DNA of 64,000 nucleotides from Agromyces lapidis (GCF_009749405.1 NZ_WBIQ01000001.1:434001-498000), one strand, 5' to 3'; shown: positions 1 through 8,549, counted from the first letter of the stretch. Translations and numbers: made by a program. The notes: a model not told the origin generated them from the letters alone.

Positions 1-64
1 CCGATCACCCACACAAGCCTAAACCCCGCGCGAGGCGCCTCGTGCACGCCGCAGGGGCGCGGCC

Positions 65-76
65 TACGCTGGGGGC
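65..76 (+). promoter_or_regulatory. Leaderless -10 element of guaB1
   Basis: TACGCT at 65-70 is followed by exactly six bases and then the ATG at 77, so transcription should begin at or next to the start codon and give a leaderless mRNA. No Shine-Dalgarno motif precedes the ATG. The same TAnnnT-N6-start layout recurs at several other genes in this window. Confidence 0.6.
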
Positions 77-1516
77 ATGGAGTTCTACCGGACGGCCCCG
101 ACCCACGATCTGACCTACTCCGATGTGTTCCTCGTTCCGAGTCGTTCGGGCGTGACGAGCCGGCTCGACGTGTCGCTCGCCCCCGACGACGGCTCAGGCG
201 CCTCCGTGCCGATCGTCTCGGCCAACATGAACTCCATCACGGGGCCGCGACTGGCTGCGACGCTCGCCCGCCGCGGCGGCATCGGCGTGCTCCCTCAAGA
301 CCTGCACCTGCAAGACCTGGCCGAGTCGATCCGCTCGGTGAAGGCGCAGTCGCCCCGCTTCGACACCCCGCATGCGTTCCACCCCGACGCGACGGTCGCC
401 GACGCGCTCGAATCGCTGCCGCCGTTCGAGGGGCACGGCATCGTGCTGCACGACACGACGGGGCGCTATGTCGGATGCCTCGCCGCGACGCGGCTCGCGA
501 GCGCGCTGCCCGACGCCCGGCTCGGCGATCTCGTGCACGGGGGCATCGCCTCGCTCGACGCCGAAGACGTCGACAGCCCGCGGCGCGCGTTCGACCTCAT
601 GGTCGAGGCGGAGCTCGACTTCGCGCCGGTGCTCGAGCACGGCCGCGTCGTCGGAACCCTGAGTCGGCGCAGCGCCCTCCGCGGCACGATCTACGAACCG
701 AACGTCGACCGCGACGGACGGCTCCGCGTGGCGGCGGCGGTCGGCATCAACGGCGATGTGGCCGCGAAGGCGCGTGCGCTCGCGGCGGCGGGCGTCGACA
801 TGCTCGTCCTCGACACGGCGCACGGGCACCAGGAGGGCATGATCCGAGCGGTGTCGATCGTGCGCGACCTCGACCTCGGCATCCCGATCGTGGCGGGCAA
901 CATCGTGACCGCGGCTGCCGTCGGCGACCTCGTCGACGCGGGCGCCGACGTGCTCAAGGTCGGGGTCGGTCCCGGTGCGATGTGCACGACGCGCATGATG
1001 ACGGCCGTCGGCCGGCCCCAGTTCTCTGCGGTGCTCGAGACGGCCGAGGCCGCGCGCGAGCTCGGCGCGCGGGTGTGGGCCGACGGCGGGGTGCGTCACC
1101 CCCGCGACGTGGCGCTCGCACTCGCCGCCGGCGCCGCCTCGGTCATGATCGGCTCCTGGTTCGCCGGCACGATCGAGGCGCCCGGAGCACTGCGGCGCGA
1201 TGCATCCGGCCGCCTCTTCAAGGAGAGCTGGGGCATGGCCTCGACGAAGGCCGTGCGCGAACGGTTCGACCGCCTCTCGCCGTACGAGCTCGCCCGCAAG
1301 GAACTCTTCGCGGAGGGAATCTCCTCGTCGTCGATCACCCTCGACCCGATGCGCCCCTCGCTCGAGGACTTGCTCGACATGATCACCTCGGGGGTGCGCA
1401 GCGCGTTCACCTACGCCGGCGCGCGCACGCTCGCCGAGTTCCGGGAGCGCGCGCTCGTCGGCATCCAGTCCGCCGCGGGCTACGAGGAGGGCAAGGCGCT
1501 CCCGGTCAGCTGGTGA
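77..1516 (+). CDS. guaB1: GuaB1-family IMP dehydrogenase-related protein (probable GMP reductase)
   Basis: TIM-barrel enzyme of the IMPDH/GMP reductase family, 479 residues. The catalytic loop GVGPGAMCTTR carries the nucleophilic Cys at about residue 303. A CBS-like segment lies at about residues 95-210, splitting the barrel as in IMPDH. The wording of the active site and the length match the actinobacterial GuaB1 group; the mycobacterial member is known to act as a GMP reductase rather than an IMPDH, and I transfer that role by family. It would return GMP to IMP in purine salvage in the cytosol, with the CBS pair probably sensing purine nucleotides. The ATG at 77 is chosen because it follows a leaderless promoter. 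Confidence 0.88.
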   Translation: MEFYRTAPTHDLTYSDVFLVPSRSGVTSRLDVSLAPDDGSGASVPIVSANMNSITGPRLAATLARRGGIGVLPQDLHLQDLAESIRSVKAQSPRFDTPHAFHPDATVADALESLPPFEGHGIVLHDTTGRYVGCLAATRLASALPDARLGDLVHGGIASLDAEDVDSPRRAFDLMVEAELDFAPVLEHGRVVGTLSRRSALRGTIYEPNVDRDGRLRVAAAVGINGDVAAKARALAAAGVDMLVLDTAHGHQEGMIRAVSIVRDLDLGIPIVAGNIVTAAAVGDLVDAGADVLKVGVGPGAMCTTRMMTAVGRPQFSAVLETAEAARELGARVWADGGVRHPRDVALALAAGAASVMIGSWFAGTIEAPGALRRDASGRLFKESWGMASTKAVRERFDRLSPYELARKELFAEGISSSSITLDPMRPSLEDLLDMITSGVRSAFTYAGARTLAEFRERALVGIQSAAGYEEGKALPVSW

Positions 1517-1544
1517 CGCCCCGCGTCGCGGGCGGTCGCGTCGA

Positions 1545-1550
1545 TATACT
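1545..1550 (+). promoter_or_regulatory. -10 element upstream of the CorC-gene leader ORF
   Basis: TATACT is a near-consensus -10. The first ATG downstream (1560) lies nine bases after it, so transcription could begin within a few bases of that ATG. No clear -35 is seen in the GC-rich stretch upstream. Confidence 0.5.
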
Positions 1551-1559
1551 GGCAGGACC

Positions 1560-1637
1560 ATGGACGATCCTCCCTCTGCGAACAACCCCGGCCATAGACC
1601 CTCGCCCGTGACCGTTCGGGGAGGCAGCGTTGTCTGA
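1560..1637 (+). CDS. Putative leaderless 25-residue leader peptide (uORF) of the CorC-type gene
   Basis: Small open frame too short for normal gene calling. The peptide begins MDDPPSANNPGHRP and has five prolines and two early aspartates in 25 residues. Its ATG is close behind a TATACT -10, so it could be translated from a leaderless mRNA. Its TGA (1635-1637) lies eight bases inside the start of the next gene (TTG at 1630), whose Shine-Dalgarno is within the uORF. It uses codons rare in this genome (AGA, CCT, TCT, GTT). Acidic and proline codons at the N-terminus are the known feature of Salmonella MgtL-type leaders that stall or destabilise ribosomes at low Mg2+. Function here is inference; it could be a chance frame. 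Confidence 0.4.
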   Translation: MDDPPSANNPGHRPSPVTVRGGSVV

Positions 1638-2964
1638 GTGGATACTGCTCGGCATCGGACTCCTCCTCACGATCGGCACGGGCTTGTTCGTTGCGAGCGA
1701 GTTCGCGCTCGTCAACCTCGATCGCGCCGATCTCGAGGCGCGCCGCGAGCGGGGTGAGACCCGCCTCGGCATGACGATCGCGGCGCTGAAGATCACCTCG
1801 ACGCATCTCTCGAGCGCGCAGCTCGGCATCACGCTGACCACGCTGCTCACCGGATACACGATGGAGCCGGCGATCTCCTCGCTCCTCGCGGGTCCCCTCG
1901 CCGCGATCGGCGTGCCCGCGTCGCTCGTGCGCCCGGTCGGCGCCACGACCGCGATCATCGTGGCGACCCTGCTCTCGATGATCATCGGCGAGCTGGTGCC
2001 GAAGAACTTCGCGCTCGCCCTGCCGCTCGCGACGGCGAAGCTCGTGATCCCGTTCCAGACGGCGTTCACCTGGGTGTTCCGGCCCGCGATCAGCCTGCTC
2101 AACGGCAGCGCGAACGCCATTCTGCGCGCCGTCGGCATCGAGCCGAAGGAGGAGCTCTCCGGCGCGCGTTCGGCCGAGGAGCTCTCCTCGCTCGTGCGTC
2201 GCTCGGCGAGCGCCGGGCTGCTCGAGAAGGACACGGCGACCCTCCTCGGTCGGACGCTGCGCTTCTCCGACCACGACGCCTCCGACGTGATGACCCCGCG
2301 CCCGCGCGTCGCCGCCGTGCAGCGGCTCGAGCCGGCCGAGGCGGTGCTCGAGCTCGCGCGCCAGACCGGACTCTCGCGGTTCCCCGTCTACGACGAGAAC
2401 CTCGATGACGTCGTCGGCGTCGTGCACGTGAAGCAGGCCGTCGCCGTGCCGCGCGAGCGCCGGGCGGAGGTACCGGCGTCGGCGCTCCAGTCGGATGCGC
2501 TGCGCGTGCCCGAGACGATCAAGCTCGATGCGCTGCTCGGCGAGCTGCGCGGCCGCGGGTTCCAGATGGCGGTCGTCGTCGACGAGTACGGCGGCACCGC
2601 TGGCGTCGCGACGCTCGAGGACCTCGTCGAGGAGCTCGTCGGCGAGGTCGCCGACGAGCACGACCGCACGCGGGCGGGGATCGTCCGCCGCGGCGACAAC
2701 GTGAGCTTCCCCGGAATACTGCGACCCGACGAACTCGTCGAGCGCACCGGCATCCGGGTGCCCGAGAACGGCGACTACGAGACGGTGGCGGGCTACGTGA
2801 TGGCCGAACTCGGCCGGCTGCCCGCCGTCGGCGACGAAGTCGCGATCGACGGGGGCATGCTCCGCGTGCAGCGCCTCGACGGCCGCCGCATCGATCGGCT
2901 GCGCTTCGTGCCGAGACCCATGCCGGCCGACGAGGCCGCCGATGACGAGGAGGCGGGCCGATGA
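1630..2964 (+). CDS. CNNM/CorC (HlyC-type) membrane protein, probable Mg2+/divalent cation transporter
   Basis: 444 residues: a DUF21/CNNM transmembrane domain at about 1-185 with the family motif GELVPKNFAL, a CBS pair at about 205-325 containing VMTPRPRVAAV and DEYGGTAGVATLEDLVEEL, and a C-terminal CorC/HlyC domain at about 345-425. CNNM/CorC proteins are linked to Mg2+ export or homeostasis, with the CBS pair binding Mg-ATP; older annotations call them hemolysins. The TTG at 1630 is chosen because GGGGAGG lies just upstream and the frame continues into the first membrane helix. The start overlaps the uORF by eight bases, suggesting translational coupling. Confidence 0.85.
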   Translation: MSEWILLGIGLLLTIGTGLFVASEFALVNLDRADLEARRERGETRLGMTIAALKITSTHLSSAQLGITLTTLLTGYTMEPAISSLLAGPLAAIGVPASLVRPVGATTAIIVATLLSMIIGELVPKNFALALPLATAKLVIPFQTAFTWVFRPAISLLNGSANAILRAVGIEPKEELSGARSAEELSSLVRRSASAGLLEKDTATLLGRTLRFSDHDASDVMTPRPRVAAVQRLEPAEAVLELARQTGLSRFPVYDENLDDVVGVVHVKQAVAVPRERRAEVPASALQSDALRVPETIKLDALLGELRGRGFQMAVVVDEYGGTAGVATLEDLVEELVGEVADEHDRTRAGIVRRGDNVSFPGILRPDELVERTGIRVPENGDYETVAGYVMAELGRLPAVGDEVAIDGGMLRVQRLDGRRIDRLRFVPRPMPADEAADDEEAGR

Positions 2965-3998
2965 GCGACTGGGCCGGCATCGCCTGGCTGTTCGTGCTGC
3001 TCGCCGCGAACGCCTTCTTCGTGGGCGCCGAGTTCGCCGTCATCTCGGCCAGGCGCTCGCAGATCGAACCGCTCGCCGAGCAGGGCCGGCGCAGCGCCAA
3101 GACCGCGCTCTGGGCGATGGAGCACGCGACGCTCATGCTGGCGACGAGCCAGCTCGGCATCACGGTGTGCTCGCTGCTCATCCTGAACGTGTCCGAACCG
3201 GCGATCCATCACCTGCTCGAGGTGCCGCTGCACCTCACCGGCTGGTCGGTCGAGGTCGTCTCGACGATCGCATTCATCGTGACCCTCGTGCTCGTCTCGT
3301 ACCTGCACGTCGTGTTCGGCGAGATGGTGCCGAAGAACCTCTCGTTCTCGGTGCCCGACCGGGCGGTGCTGCTGCTCGCACCCCCGCTCGTGTTCGTCGC
3401 GCGCGTCTTCAAGCCGATCATCGTCGCGCTGAACGCGACGGCGAACGGCGTGCTGCGCCTGTTCGGCGTCGAGCCGAAGAACGAGGCGACCTCGACGTTC
3501 ACGCTCGAGGAGGTGCAGACGATCGTCGACCAGTCGCGCCGCGAGGGCGTGCTCGACGATGCGAGCGGCACGCTCACGGCGGCCTTCGAGTTCACCACGA
3601 AGCGCGTGAAGGATGTCGCAGTGCCGATGTCGGGCCTCGTGAGCCTGCCGCCGGGGGCGACGCCGGGCGATGTCGAGCGGGCGGTCGCCCGTCGGGGCTT
3701 CTCGCGCTACCCGATCCTCGGCGAGGACGGCGAGCCCGACGGCTACGTGCACCTGAAAGACGTGATCGACCTCGACGACGACGAGTTCGACGACCCGATC
3801 CCGGCCAAGCGCGTGCGGCGGCTGGTCTCGATCTTCGACGGCACCGACCTCGAGGACGCGCTCGCCACGATGCGTCGCCTCGGCACGCACGTCGCCCGCA
3901 CCTTCGAGGAGGACGGCTCGACGAGCGGGGTGATCTTCCTCGAGGACATCATCGAGGAGCTCGTCGGCGAGGTGCAGGACGCGACCCGCCGGGGGTAG
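2961..3998 (+). CDS. Second CNNM/CorC-type membrane protein, short form
   Basis: 345 residues: DUF21/CNNM membrane domain at about 1-185 (motif GEMVPKNLSF) followed by a CBS pair at about 205-330 that ends in GVIFLEDIIEELVGEVQD. Unlike the upstream paralogue it lacks the C-terminal CorC/HlyC domain. The ATG overlaps the stop of the previous gene (ATGA), so the two are co-translated and may form a heteromer; paired CNNM paralogues of this kind are common in actinobacteria. The role, Mg2+ or other divalent cation handling at the membrane, is by family. Confidence 0.82.
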   Translation: MSDWAGIAWLFVLLAANAFFVGAEFAVISARRSQIEPLAEQGRRSAKTALWAMEHATLMLATSQLGITVCSLLILNVSEPAIHHLLEVPLHLTGWSVEVVSTIAFIVTLVLVSYLHVVFGEMVPKNLSFSVPDRAVLLLAPPLVFVARVFKPIIVALNATANGVLRLFGVEPKNEATSTFTLEEVQTIVDQSRREGVLDDASGTLTAAFEFTTKRVKDVAVPMSGLVSLPPGATPGDVERAVARRGFSRYPILGEDGEPDGYVHLKDVIDLDDDEFDDPIPAKRVRRLVSIFDGTDLEDALATMRRLGTHVARTFEEDGSTSGVIFLEDIIEELVGEVQDATRRG

Positions 3999-4020
3999 CA
4001 CCGCGGAGGGGGAGGCGGCG

Positions 4021-4026
4021 TAGACT
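4021..4026 (+). promoter_or_regulatory. -10 element of the VOC gene
   Basis: TAGACT, followed by an untranslated leader of roughly 25 bases that carries the ribosome site GAGGGAAAA before the ATG at 4058. This gene is leadered, unlike many of its neighbours. Confidence 0.45.
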
Positions 4027-4057
4027 TTCCTCGACCCGAGAAACTCGAGGGAAAATC

Positions 4058-4486
4058 ATGTTCGAGAAGCTCATGGCGGGCGCCGTCCTCCCCGCCGCCG
4101 ACATCGCACGCGCGCGCAAGTGGTGGCACGACGTGCTCGCCCGCGACCCGATCGCCGACGACATGGAGGGCGAGGCGCTCTTCTACGACGTCGGTGGCAC
4201 CGTCGTCTTGGTCTACCGCACCGACTACGCCGGCACCGCGCAGAACACCGCTCTGGGCCTGTACACCGACGACCTCGACCGAGACATGACGGCGATGCGC
4301 ACGCTCGGGGTCGTCTTCCACGACTACGACCTGCCCGGGCTCACGACCGTCGACGGCGTCGCCGAACTCGGTGACGAGCGCAGCGCGTGGTTCAGCGACA
4401 GCGAGGGCAACATCATCGCGCTGGGCGAGACCAGCCCCGAGCGCATGGCGCAGATGTCGAAGCTGCGGTCGGGCTCGATGGGCTAG
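4058..4486 (+). CDS. VOC (glyoxalase/bleomycin-resistance fold) protein
   Basis: 142 residues. The N-terminal pattern (AGAVLPAADIARARKWWHDVL) and the C-terminal WFSDSEGNIIALGE are typical of a single-domain vicinal-oxygen-chelate protein, which usually dimerises to build the metal or ligand site. The expected C-terminal Glu (ALGE) is present, but no clear metal-binding His is seen at the N-terminal strand, so it may be a binding protein rather than an enzyme. Substrate unknown. The start is set by GAGGGAAAA seven bases upstream. It ends 22 bases before the convergent flavin oxidoreductase. Confidence 0.75.
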   Translation: MFEKLMAGAVLPAADIARARKWWHDVLARDPIADDMEGEALFYDVGGTVVLVYRTDYAGTAQNTALGLYTDDLDRDMTAMRTLGVVFHDYDLPGLTTVDGVAELGDERSAWFSDSEGNIIALGETSPERMAQMSKLRSGSMG

Positions 4487-4508
4487 CGACACCGACCGGG
4501 GCGGAGGC

Positions 4509-5624
4509 TCACCACTCGCCGTCGTTGTACTCGGGCCCGGCACGGAGGTACTGCGGCGGCCACATCGAGGTGCCCGCGCCGAGTTCGTGCGCGGCGCGCA
4601 TCGCGAAATGCGGGTCGCGCATCATCGCCTTGCCGAACATGACGGCGTCGGCGCGGCCCTCGGAGACGAGCTCCTCGGCGTGCCGGGCGTCGGTGATGCG
4701 GCCGACCGCGGACACGGGTGCATCTGCATGCTCGCCGACGTACTCGGCGAAGTGCGCCTGATACCCCGGCGCGACCGGGATGTCGGCGGCGGCGACGAGC
4801 CCGCCCGTCGAGATGTCGAAGAAGTCGGCGCCCGCGTCGACCGCCCAGGCCGTCACGGTCGCGGTCTGCTCCTCGTCCCACCCGCCGGGCGACCAGTCGG
4901 TCGCTGAGAAGCGCACGAACACCGGCATCTGCGCGCCGACCTCGGCCCGCACGGCGCGCACGATCTCGAGGAGGAGCCGAGCCCGGTTCTCGAGGCTTCC
5001 GCCCCACCGGTCGTCGCGCGCGTTCGAGAGCGGTGAGAGGAACTGGTGCACGAGGTAGCCGTGCGCGGCGTGGACCTCGACGAGGTCGAATCCCGCGGTG
5101 ACCGCGCGGCGGGCCGCCGCACGGAAGTCGTCGACGACCCGGGCGATGCCCGACTCGTCGAGGGCGAGCGGCTCGCGGTAGCCGTCGAAGGCGAGCGCCG
5201 ACGCCGACACGGTCGGCCATCCGCCCTCCTCGATCGGCTGCGACCCGCGACGCCGCATCGGTTCGGGCCAGATCGAGGCCTTGCGGCCGGCGTGCGCGAG
5301 CTGGATGCCCGACGCCGCGCCCTGCGACCGGATGAATCGGGTGATGCGGGACCAGGCCGCGGCCTGCTCGTCGTTCCAGAGACCGGTGTCGTGATCGGAG
5401 ATGCGCCCCTCGGGGTTCACCGCGGTCGCCTCGGCGATCACGAGGCCCGCGCCGCCGGCGGCCATCGCGCCGAGGTGCACGAGATGCCAGTCGTGCGGCA
5501 CGCCGTCTCGCGCCGTCACCGAGTACTGGCAGAGCGGCGGAACCCAGACGCGGTTGCGGATCTCGAGCCCGCGGATCGTGAGCGGGCGGAACAGTGCGGG
5601 ACCGTCGTGCGCCGCGCCGCTCAC
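4509..5624 (-). CDS. Old Yellow Enzyme family NADH:flavin oxidoreductase (YqjM-like)
   Basis: 371 residues from the GTG at 5624. FMN-binding TIM barrel with PPLCQYSV near the N-terminus, VEVHAAHGYLVHQFLSP (the substrate-binding His-x-x-His), SLENRARLLLEIV, and the phosphate-binding AVGRI and DAVMFGKAMMRDP motifs. The motifs fit the YqjM/thermophilic-like class that reduces activated alkenes with NAD(P)H. The first bases overlap the stop of the upstream HAD gene (GTGA), so translation is coupled. Substrate not predictable; a role in electrophile detoxification is only a guess. Confidence 0.85.
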   Translation of the reverse strand: MSGAAHDGPALFRPLTIRGLEIRNRVWVPPLCQYSVTARDGVPHDWHLVHLGAMAAGGAGLVIAEATAVNPEGRISDHDTGLWNDEQAAAWSRITRFIRSQGAASGIQLAHAGRKASIWPEPMRRRGSQPIEEGGWPTVSASALAFDGYREPLALDESGIARVVDDFRAAARRAVTAGFDLVEVHAAHGYLVHQFLSPLSNARDDRWGGSLENRARLLLEIVRAVRAEVGAQMPVFVRFSATDWSPGGWDEEQTATVTAWAVDAGADFFDISTGGLVAAADIPVAPGYQAHFAEYVGEHADAPVSAVGRITDARHAEELVSEGRADAVMFGKAMMRDPHFAMRAAHELGAGTSMWPPQYLRAGPEYNDGEW

Positions 5625-6253
5625 GCGAGGCCCCGGAGCCAGCGCTCGAGCCCGGCGGCATCCGTGAACACGTGCCCGTCGCCGCCGATGGCGCGCGCGC
5701 CCTCGACGTTCTCGGCGCGGTTGTCGACGAAGAGGAACTGCGCCGGCTCGATGTCGAGCTCGTCGATGACGTGCTCGTAGATCGCGGCCTCGGGCTTCAC
5801 GAGGCGGAGTTCGCCGCTCACGAACACCCGCTCGAAGAGCGGCGCGAACGATCCGTGGCGGAGCCAGCCCGAGAAGTCGGCGCCGGCATTCGAGAGCAGC
5901 GCGAGCCGCGTGCCGCCGTCGACCAGCGCGTGCAGCACGCCGAGGGTGTCGTGGTCGACCGAGAGCCAGCCGCGATGGTCGATCGCCCAGAGCTCGTGCA
6001 CGTCGAGTGCGCCCCACACTGCCCCGGTGTCGCGGGCGACCGCCTGCCAGTACGCGGCGATCGAGGTCGTGCCGCGGTCGAGCCCCTCGCGGTGGGCCCA
6101 GTACGCGGCCCAGAACGCCTCGGCGGGCACGCCCGCGCGCGCGAGCAGTGCGGCCCGGTCGGCCTCGCTCGGCTCGCGCGAGATGACCTCGCCGTAGTCG
6201 AAGACGACGACCGAGGGCGAGAGACTGATCGGGGCGAGGGCTGTCGGAGTCAT
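5621..6253 (-). CDS. HAD family hydrolase (HAD-IA, YihX-like)
   Basis: 210 residues from the ATG at 6253. Motif I is VVFDYGEVIS, with the nucleophile Asp but Gly where the second Asp of the usual DxD stands, as in the YihX-type sugar phosphatases. Motif II is LALLSNAG and motif IV is FLFVDNRAENVEGA. An alpha-helical cap lies at about residues 20-85. Probably a small-molecule phosphatase. The ATG at 6253 is chosen because TAGGTT ends seven bases before it, a leaderless promoter; a TTG nine bases further upstream would overlap that -10. Confidence 0.8.
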   Translation of the reverse strand: MTPTALAPISLSPSVVVFDYGEVISREPSEADRAALLARAGVPAEAFWAAYWAHREGLDRGTTSIAAYWQAVARDTGAVWGALDVHELWAIDHRGWLSVDHDTLGVLHALVDGGTRLALLSNAGADFSGWLRHGSFAPLFERVFVSGELRLVKPEAAIYEHVIDELDIEPAQFLFVDNRAENVEGARAIGGDGHVFTDAAGLERWLRGLA

Positions 6254-6260
6254 CCCACTC

Positions 6261-6270
6261 AACCTATCGT
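6261..6270. promoter_or_regulatory. Overlapping divergent -10 elements (HAD gene and nnrD)
   Basis: On the plus strand TATCGT (6265-6270) sits six bases before the nnrD ATG (6277). On the minus strand TAGGTT (6266-6261) sits seven bases before the HAD ATG (6253). The two -10 hexamers share two base pairs, so polymerase bound for one gene should exclude the other. Confidence 0.5.
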
Positions 6271-6276
6271 TGGTAC

Positions 6277-7125
6277 ATGGGCGAACCGTGGCAGGAATGG
6301 ACCGTCGATGACGCGGCCGGCTGGGTGAGGGCTCCCCATGCCGGAGACGACAAGTACTCGCGCGGCGTGCTCGGCATGATCACAGGATCGCCCGACTACC
6401 CCGGGGCCGCCGTACTGGGGGTCGACGCCGCGACGCGGACCGGCGTCGGCATGGTGCGCTACATCGGTCCGCGCGGGGTGCGCGCCGCCGTGCTGCTGCG
6501 ACGGCCCGAGACGGTGACGGTGTCGGGGCGCGTGCAGGCCTGGCTCATCGGTTCGGGCATCGACCCTGGACGGCGCTCCTTCATGCTCCAGGGTGACCTG
6601 CAGCACGCGCTCGCCTCCCGCGTGCCGGTCGTGCTGGACGCCGGGGCGCTCGATCTCGTCGGCACGCACACGGCGCCGACCGTGATCACCCCGCACGCCC
6701 GCGAACTCGCGAATCTGCTCGTGACCCGCGAGGTCGAGGTGACCGTCGCCGAGGTGCGGGCCGACCCCGGCGGGTGGGCCGATCGCGCCGCACGAGAGCT
6801 CGGGGTCGCCGTGCTGCTGAAGGGGGCGGTGACCCACATCGCCGATCCCGACGGCGACCGCTACACCGTCACCGCCGACACGCACTGGCTCGCGAGCGCG
6901 GGCACCGGCGACGTGCTCGGCGGCATCCTCGGCGCGCTCGTCGCCACCCACCACGAGGAGCTCGCGCTCAACGCAGAGGTGCTGACGCGGCTCGCCGCGA
7001 CCGCCGCGTGGATCCACAGCGAGGCCGCGCGTCGTGCCAGCGCCGCGGTCGACGGCGGACCCGTGGCCGCGCTCGACATCGCCGAAGCGGTGCCTCAGGT
7101 GATCGGCGGGCTGCTGCAGCGCTGA
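6277..7125 (+). CDS. nnrD: ADP-dependent NAD(P)H-hydrate dehydratase
   Basis: 282 residues with the ribokinase-like carbohydrate-kinase fold of the YjeF C-terminal family. SAGTGDVLGGILGAL near the C-terminus holds the catalytic GTGD, and KYSRGVLGMITGSPDYPGAAVL at the N-terminus is the family hallmark. The enzyme repairs hydrated NADH/NADPH to the working cofactor using ADP. The N-terminal epimerase domain found fused in many species is missing, so an epimerase must be elsewhere if present. Probably leaderless from 6277, divergent from the HAD gene with a 23-base gap. Confidence 0.88.
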   Translation: MGEPWQEWTVDDAAGWVRAPHAGDDKYSRGVLGMITGSPDYPGAAVLGVDAATRTGVGMVRYIGPRGVRAAVLLRRPETVTVSGRVQAWLIGSGIDPGRRSFMLQGDLQHALASRVPVVLDAGALDLVGTHTAPTVITPHARELANLLVTREVEVTVAEVRADPGGWADRAARELGVAVLLKGAVTHIADPDGDRYTVTADTHWLASAGTGDVLGGILGALVATHHEELALNAEVLTRLAATAAWIHSEAARRASAAVDGGPVAALDIAEAVPQVIGGLLQR

Positions 7126-7242
7126 CGTTCCGGCCGCCCCAGAGCACCGAAGCCGCCCGACTGCGTCGGTGCTTCCGTCGATCTCCAGCATCTCCGATCC
7201 CTCGGGCACGGCGGGTGCGCGTGGCGGAATATGACGCTCGGA

Positions 7243-7248
7243 TAGGCT
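7243..7248 (+). promoter_or_regulatory. Leaderless -10 element of the GT87-like gene
   Basis: TAGGCT followed by exactly six bases and the GTG start at 7255. Confidence 0.5.
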
Positions 7249-7254
7249 CGTCGC

Positions 7255-8514
7255 GTGAACGGGGGAGGCGAGCGCGAGACATCCGCTGCTCGGCTGCGAC
7301 GCGCCCTCGGCGGCCGCGGCGCGCTCTGGACGGCGTTCGCCGCCGTGCACCTGCTGCTCGCCTGGCTGAACCTCTCGGCGCCCGGGTACCCGATGGGCGA
7401 CGTCACCGGGGTCTACCGGCTGTGGGCCGAGAACGCCTCGCACGGCTGGCTGCGCATGGGCATCGACGCGCCCTGGGTGTATCCGATCCTCGCGTTCGCC
7501 CCGATGGCGGCGGCCTTCGCATTCGGCGAGGCCTACATCGCCCAGTCGTGGCTCGCCATCGTCATCGTCCTCGACGCGCTCGCGTTCTCGATCCTGCTCG
7601 GTCGGGCTTCGCTCTCCCGCCCGCGGCGGCTGGCGGCCTGGTGGTGGCTCGGATTCCTCGCACTCCTCGGACCGATCGCGCTCGGCCGCATCGACGCGGT
7701 GACCGTGCCGTTCGCGATCGCCGGTCTGCTGTGGGCGGGGGGCCGCCCCAGGGTCGCGGCGACGCTGCTCACGATCGGGGCCTGGATCAAGGTGTGGCCC
7801 GCAGCGCTCGTGGCCGCCATCGTCATCGCCTCGCGTCGGCGCGGCGAGGTCGTGACGATCGCGCTCTCGCTGAGCGCCGCGATCATCGGGGTGAGCCTGC
7901 TCGCCGGCGCAGGGACGAACGCGTTCGGGTTCATCGCCGAGCAGGCCGGCCGCGGCCTGCAGATCGAGGCCCCCGCCGCGGTGTTCTGGCTCTGGCAGAT
8001 CGTCGCGGGAGCGAAGGACGTCACGATCGAGTACTCGCAGGACATCCTCACCTTCCAGATCGTCGGGCCGGGCGCCGACGCCGCGGCCGCGCTCACGACG
8101 CCGCTCATGCTCGTCTCCGCGCTCGCCGTCACCGCCCTCGGCGTGCGCGCGGCACGTCGCGGGGCGTCGTTCGTCGTGCTCATGGCGCCGCTCTCGCTCG
8201 CCTTCGTCGTCGTGCTCATGCTCGCCAACAAGGTCGGATCGCCGCAGTTCGCGACCTGGCTCGCGGCGCCCGTCATCCTCGGGCTCGTGCTGCGCCCCGC
8301 GCGATTCGCCGTACCGGCCCTCATCGCCGCGGCCGTGGCGCTGCTCACGCAGATCATCTACCCGTACTGGTACGGGTGGCTCCTCGTCGCGAACCCCGCG
8401 TTCGTGTTCCTGCTCACGATGAAGGTCGCGCTGCTGGGCGCGCTCCTCGTCTGGTCGCTCGTCGTCGTGTGGCAGGCTGGCAGCAGGCGGGATGCCGCGT
8501 TCGCGACGAGTTGA
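7255..8514 (+). CDS. Multi-pass membrane glycosyltransferase, GT87/DUF2029-like
   Basis: 419 residues with about ten predicted membrane helices. After the first helix there is GYPMGDVTGVYRLWAE, an acidic loop typical of polyprenyl-phosphate-sugar-dependent GT-C transferases. Enzymes of this type move mannose or another hexose from a polyprenyl-phosphate carrier to glycolipids or polymers on the outer face of the membrane. Acceptor unknown. The GTG start follows a TAGGCT-N6 leaderless promoter. GT87 assignment is by topology and motif only; GT39/GT83-like families are alternatives. Confidence 0.65.
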   Translation: MNGGGERETSAARLRRALGGRGALWTAFAAVHLLLAWLNLSAPGYPMGDVTGVYRLWAENASHGWLRMGIDAPWVYPILAFAPMAAAFAFGEAYIAQSWLAIVIVLDALAFSILLGRASLSRPRRLAAWWWLGFLALLGPIALGRIDAVTVPFAIAGLLWAGGRPRVAATLLTIGAWIKVWPAALVAAIVIASRRRGEVVTIALSLSAAIIGVSLLAGAGTNAFGFIAEQAGRGLQIEAPAAVFWLWQIVAGAKDVTIEYSQDILTFQIVGPGADAAAALTTPLMLVSALAVTALGVRAARRGASFVVLMAPLSLAFVVVLMLANKVGSPQFATWLAAPVILGLVLRPARFAVPALIAAAVALLTQIIYPYWYGWLLVANPAFVFLLTMKVALLGALLVWSLVVVWQAGSRRDAAFATS

Positions 8515-8549
8515 GCGGCGACACCGACCCCACCCGCCGAGGAGGCAGC

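Noticed and set aside
1545..1630. M-box (ykoK) Mg2+ riboswitch before the CorC-type gene
   Set aside because: Only about 80 bases lie between -10 and start, with none of the long-range helices; a coding leader fits better.
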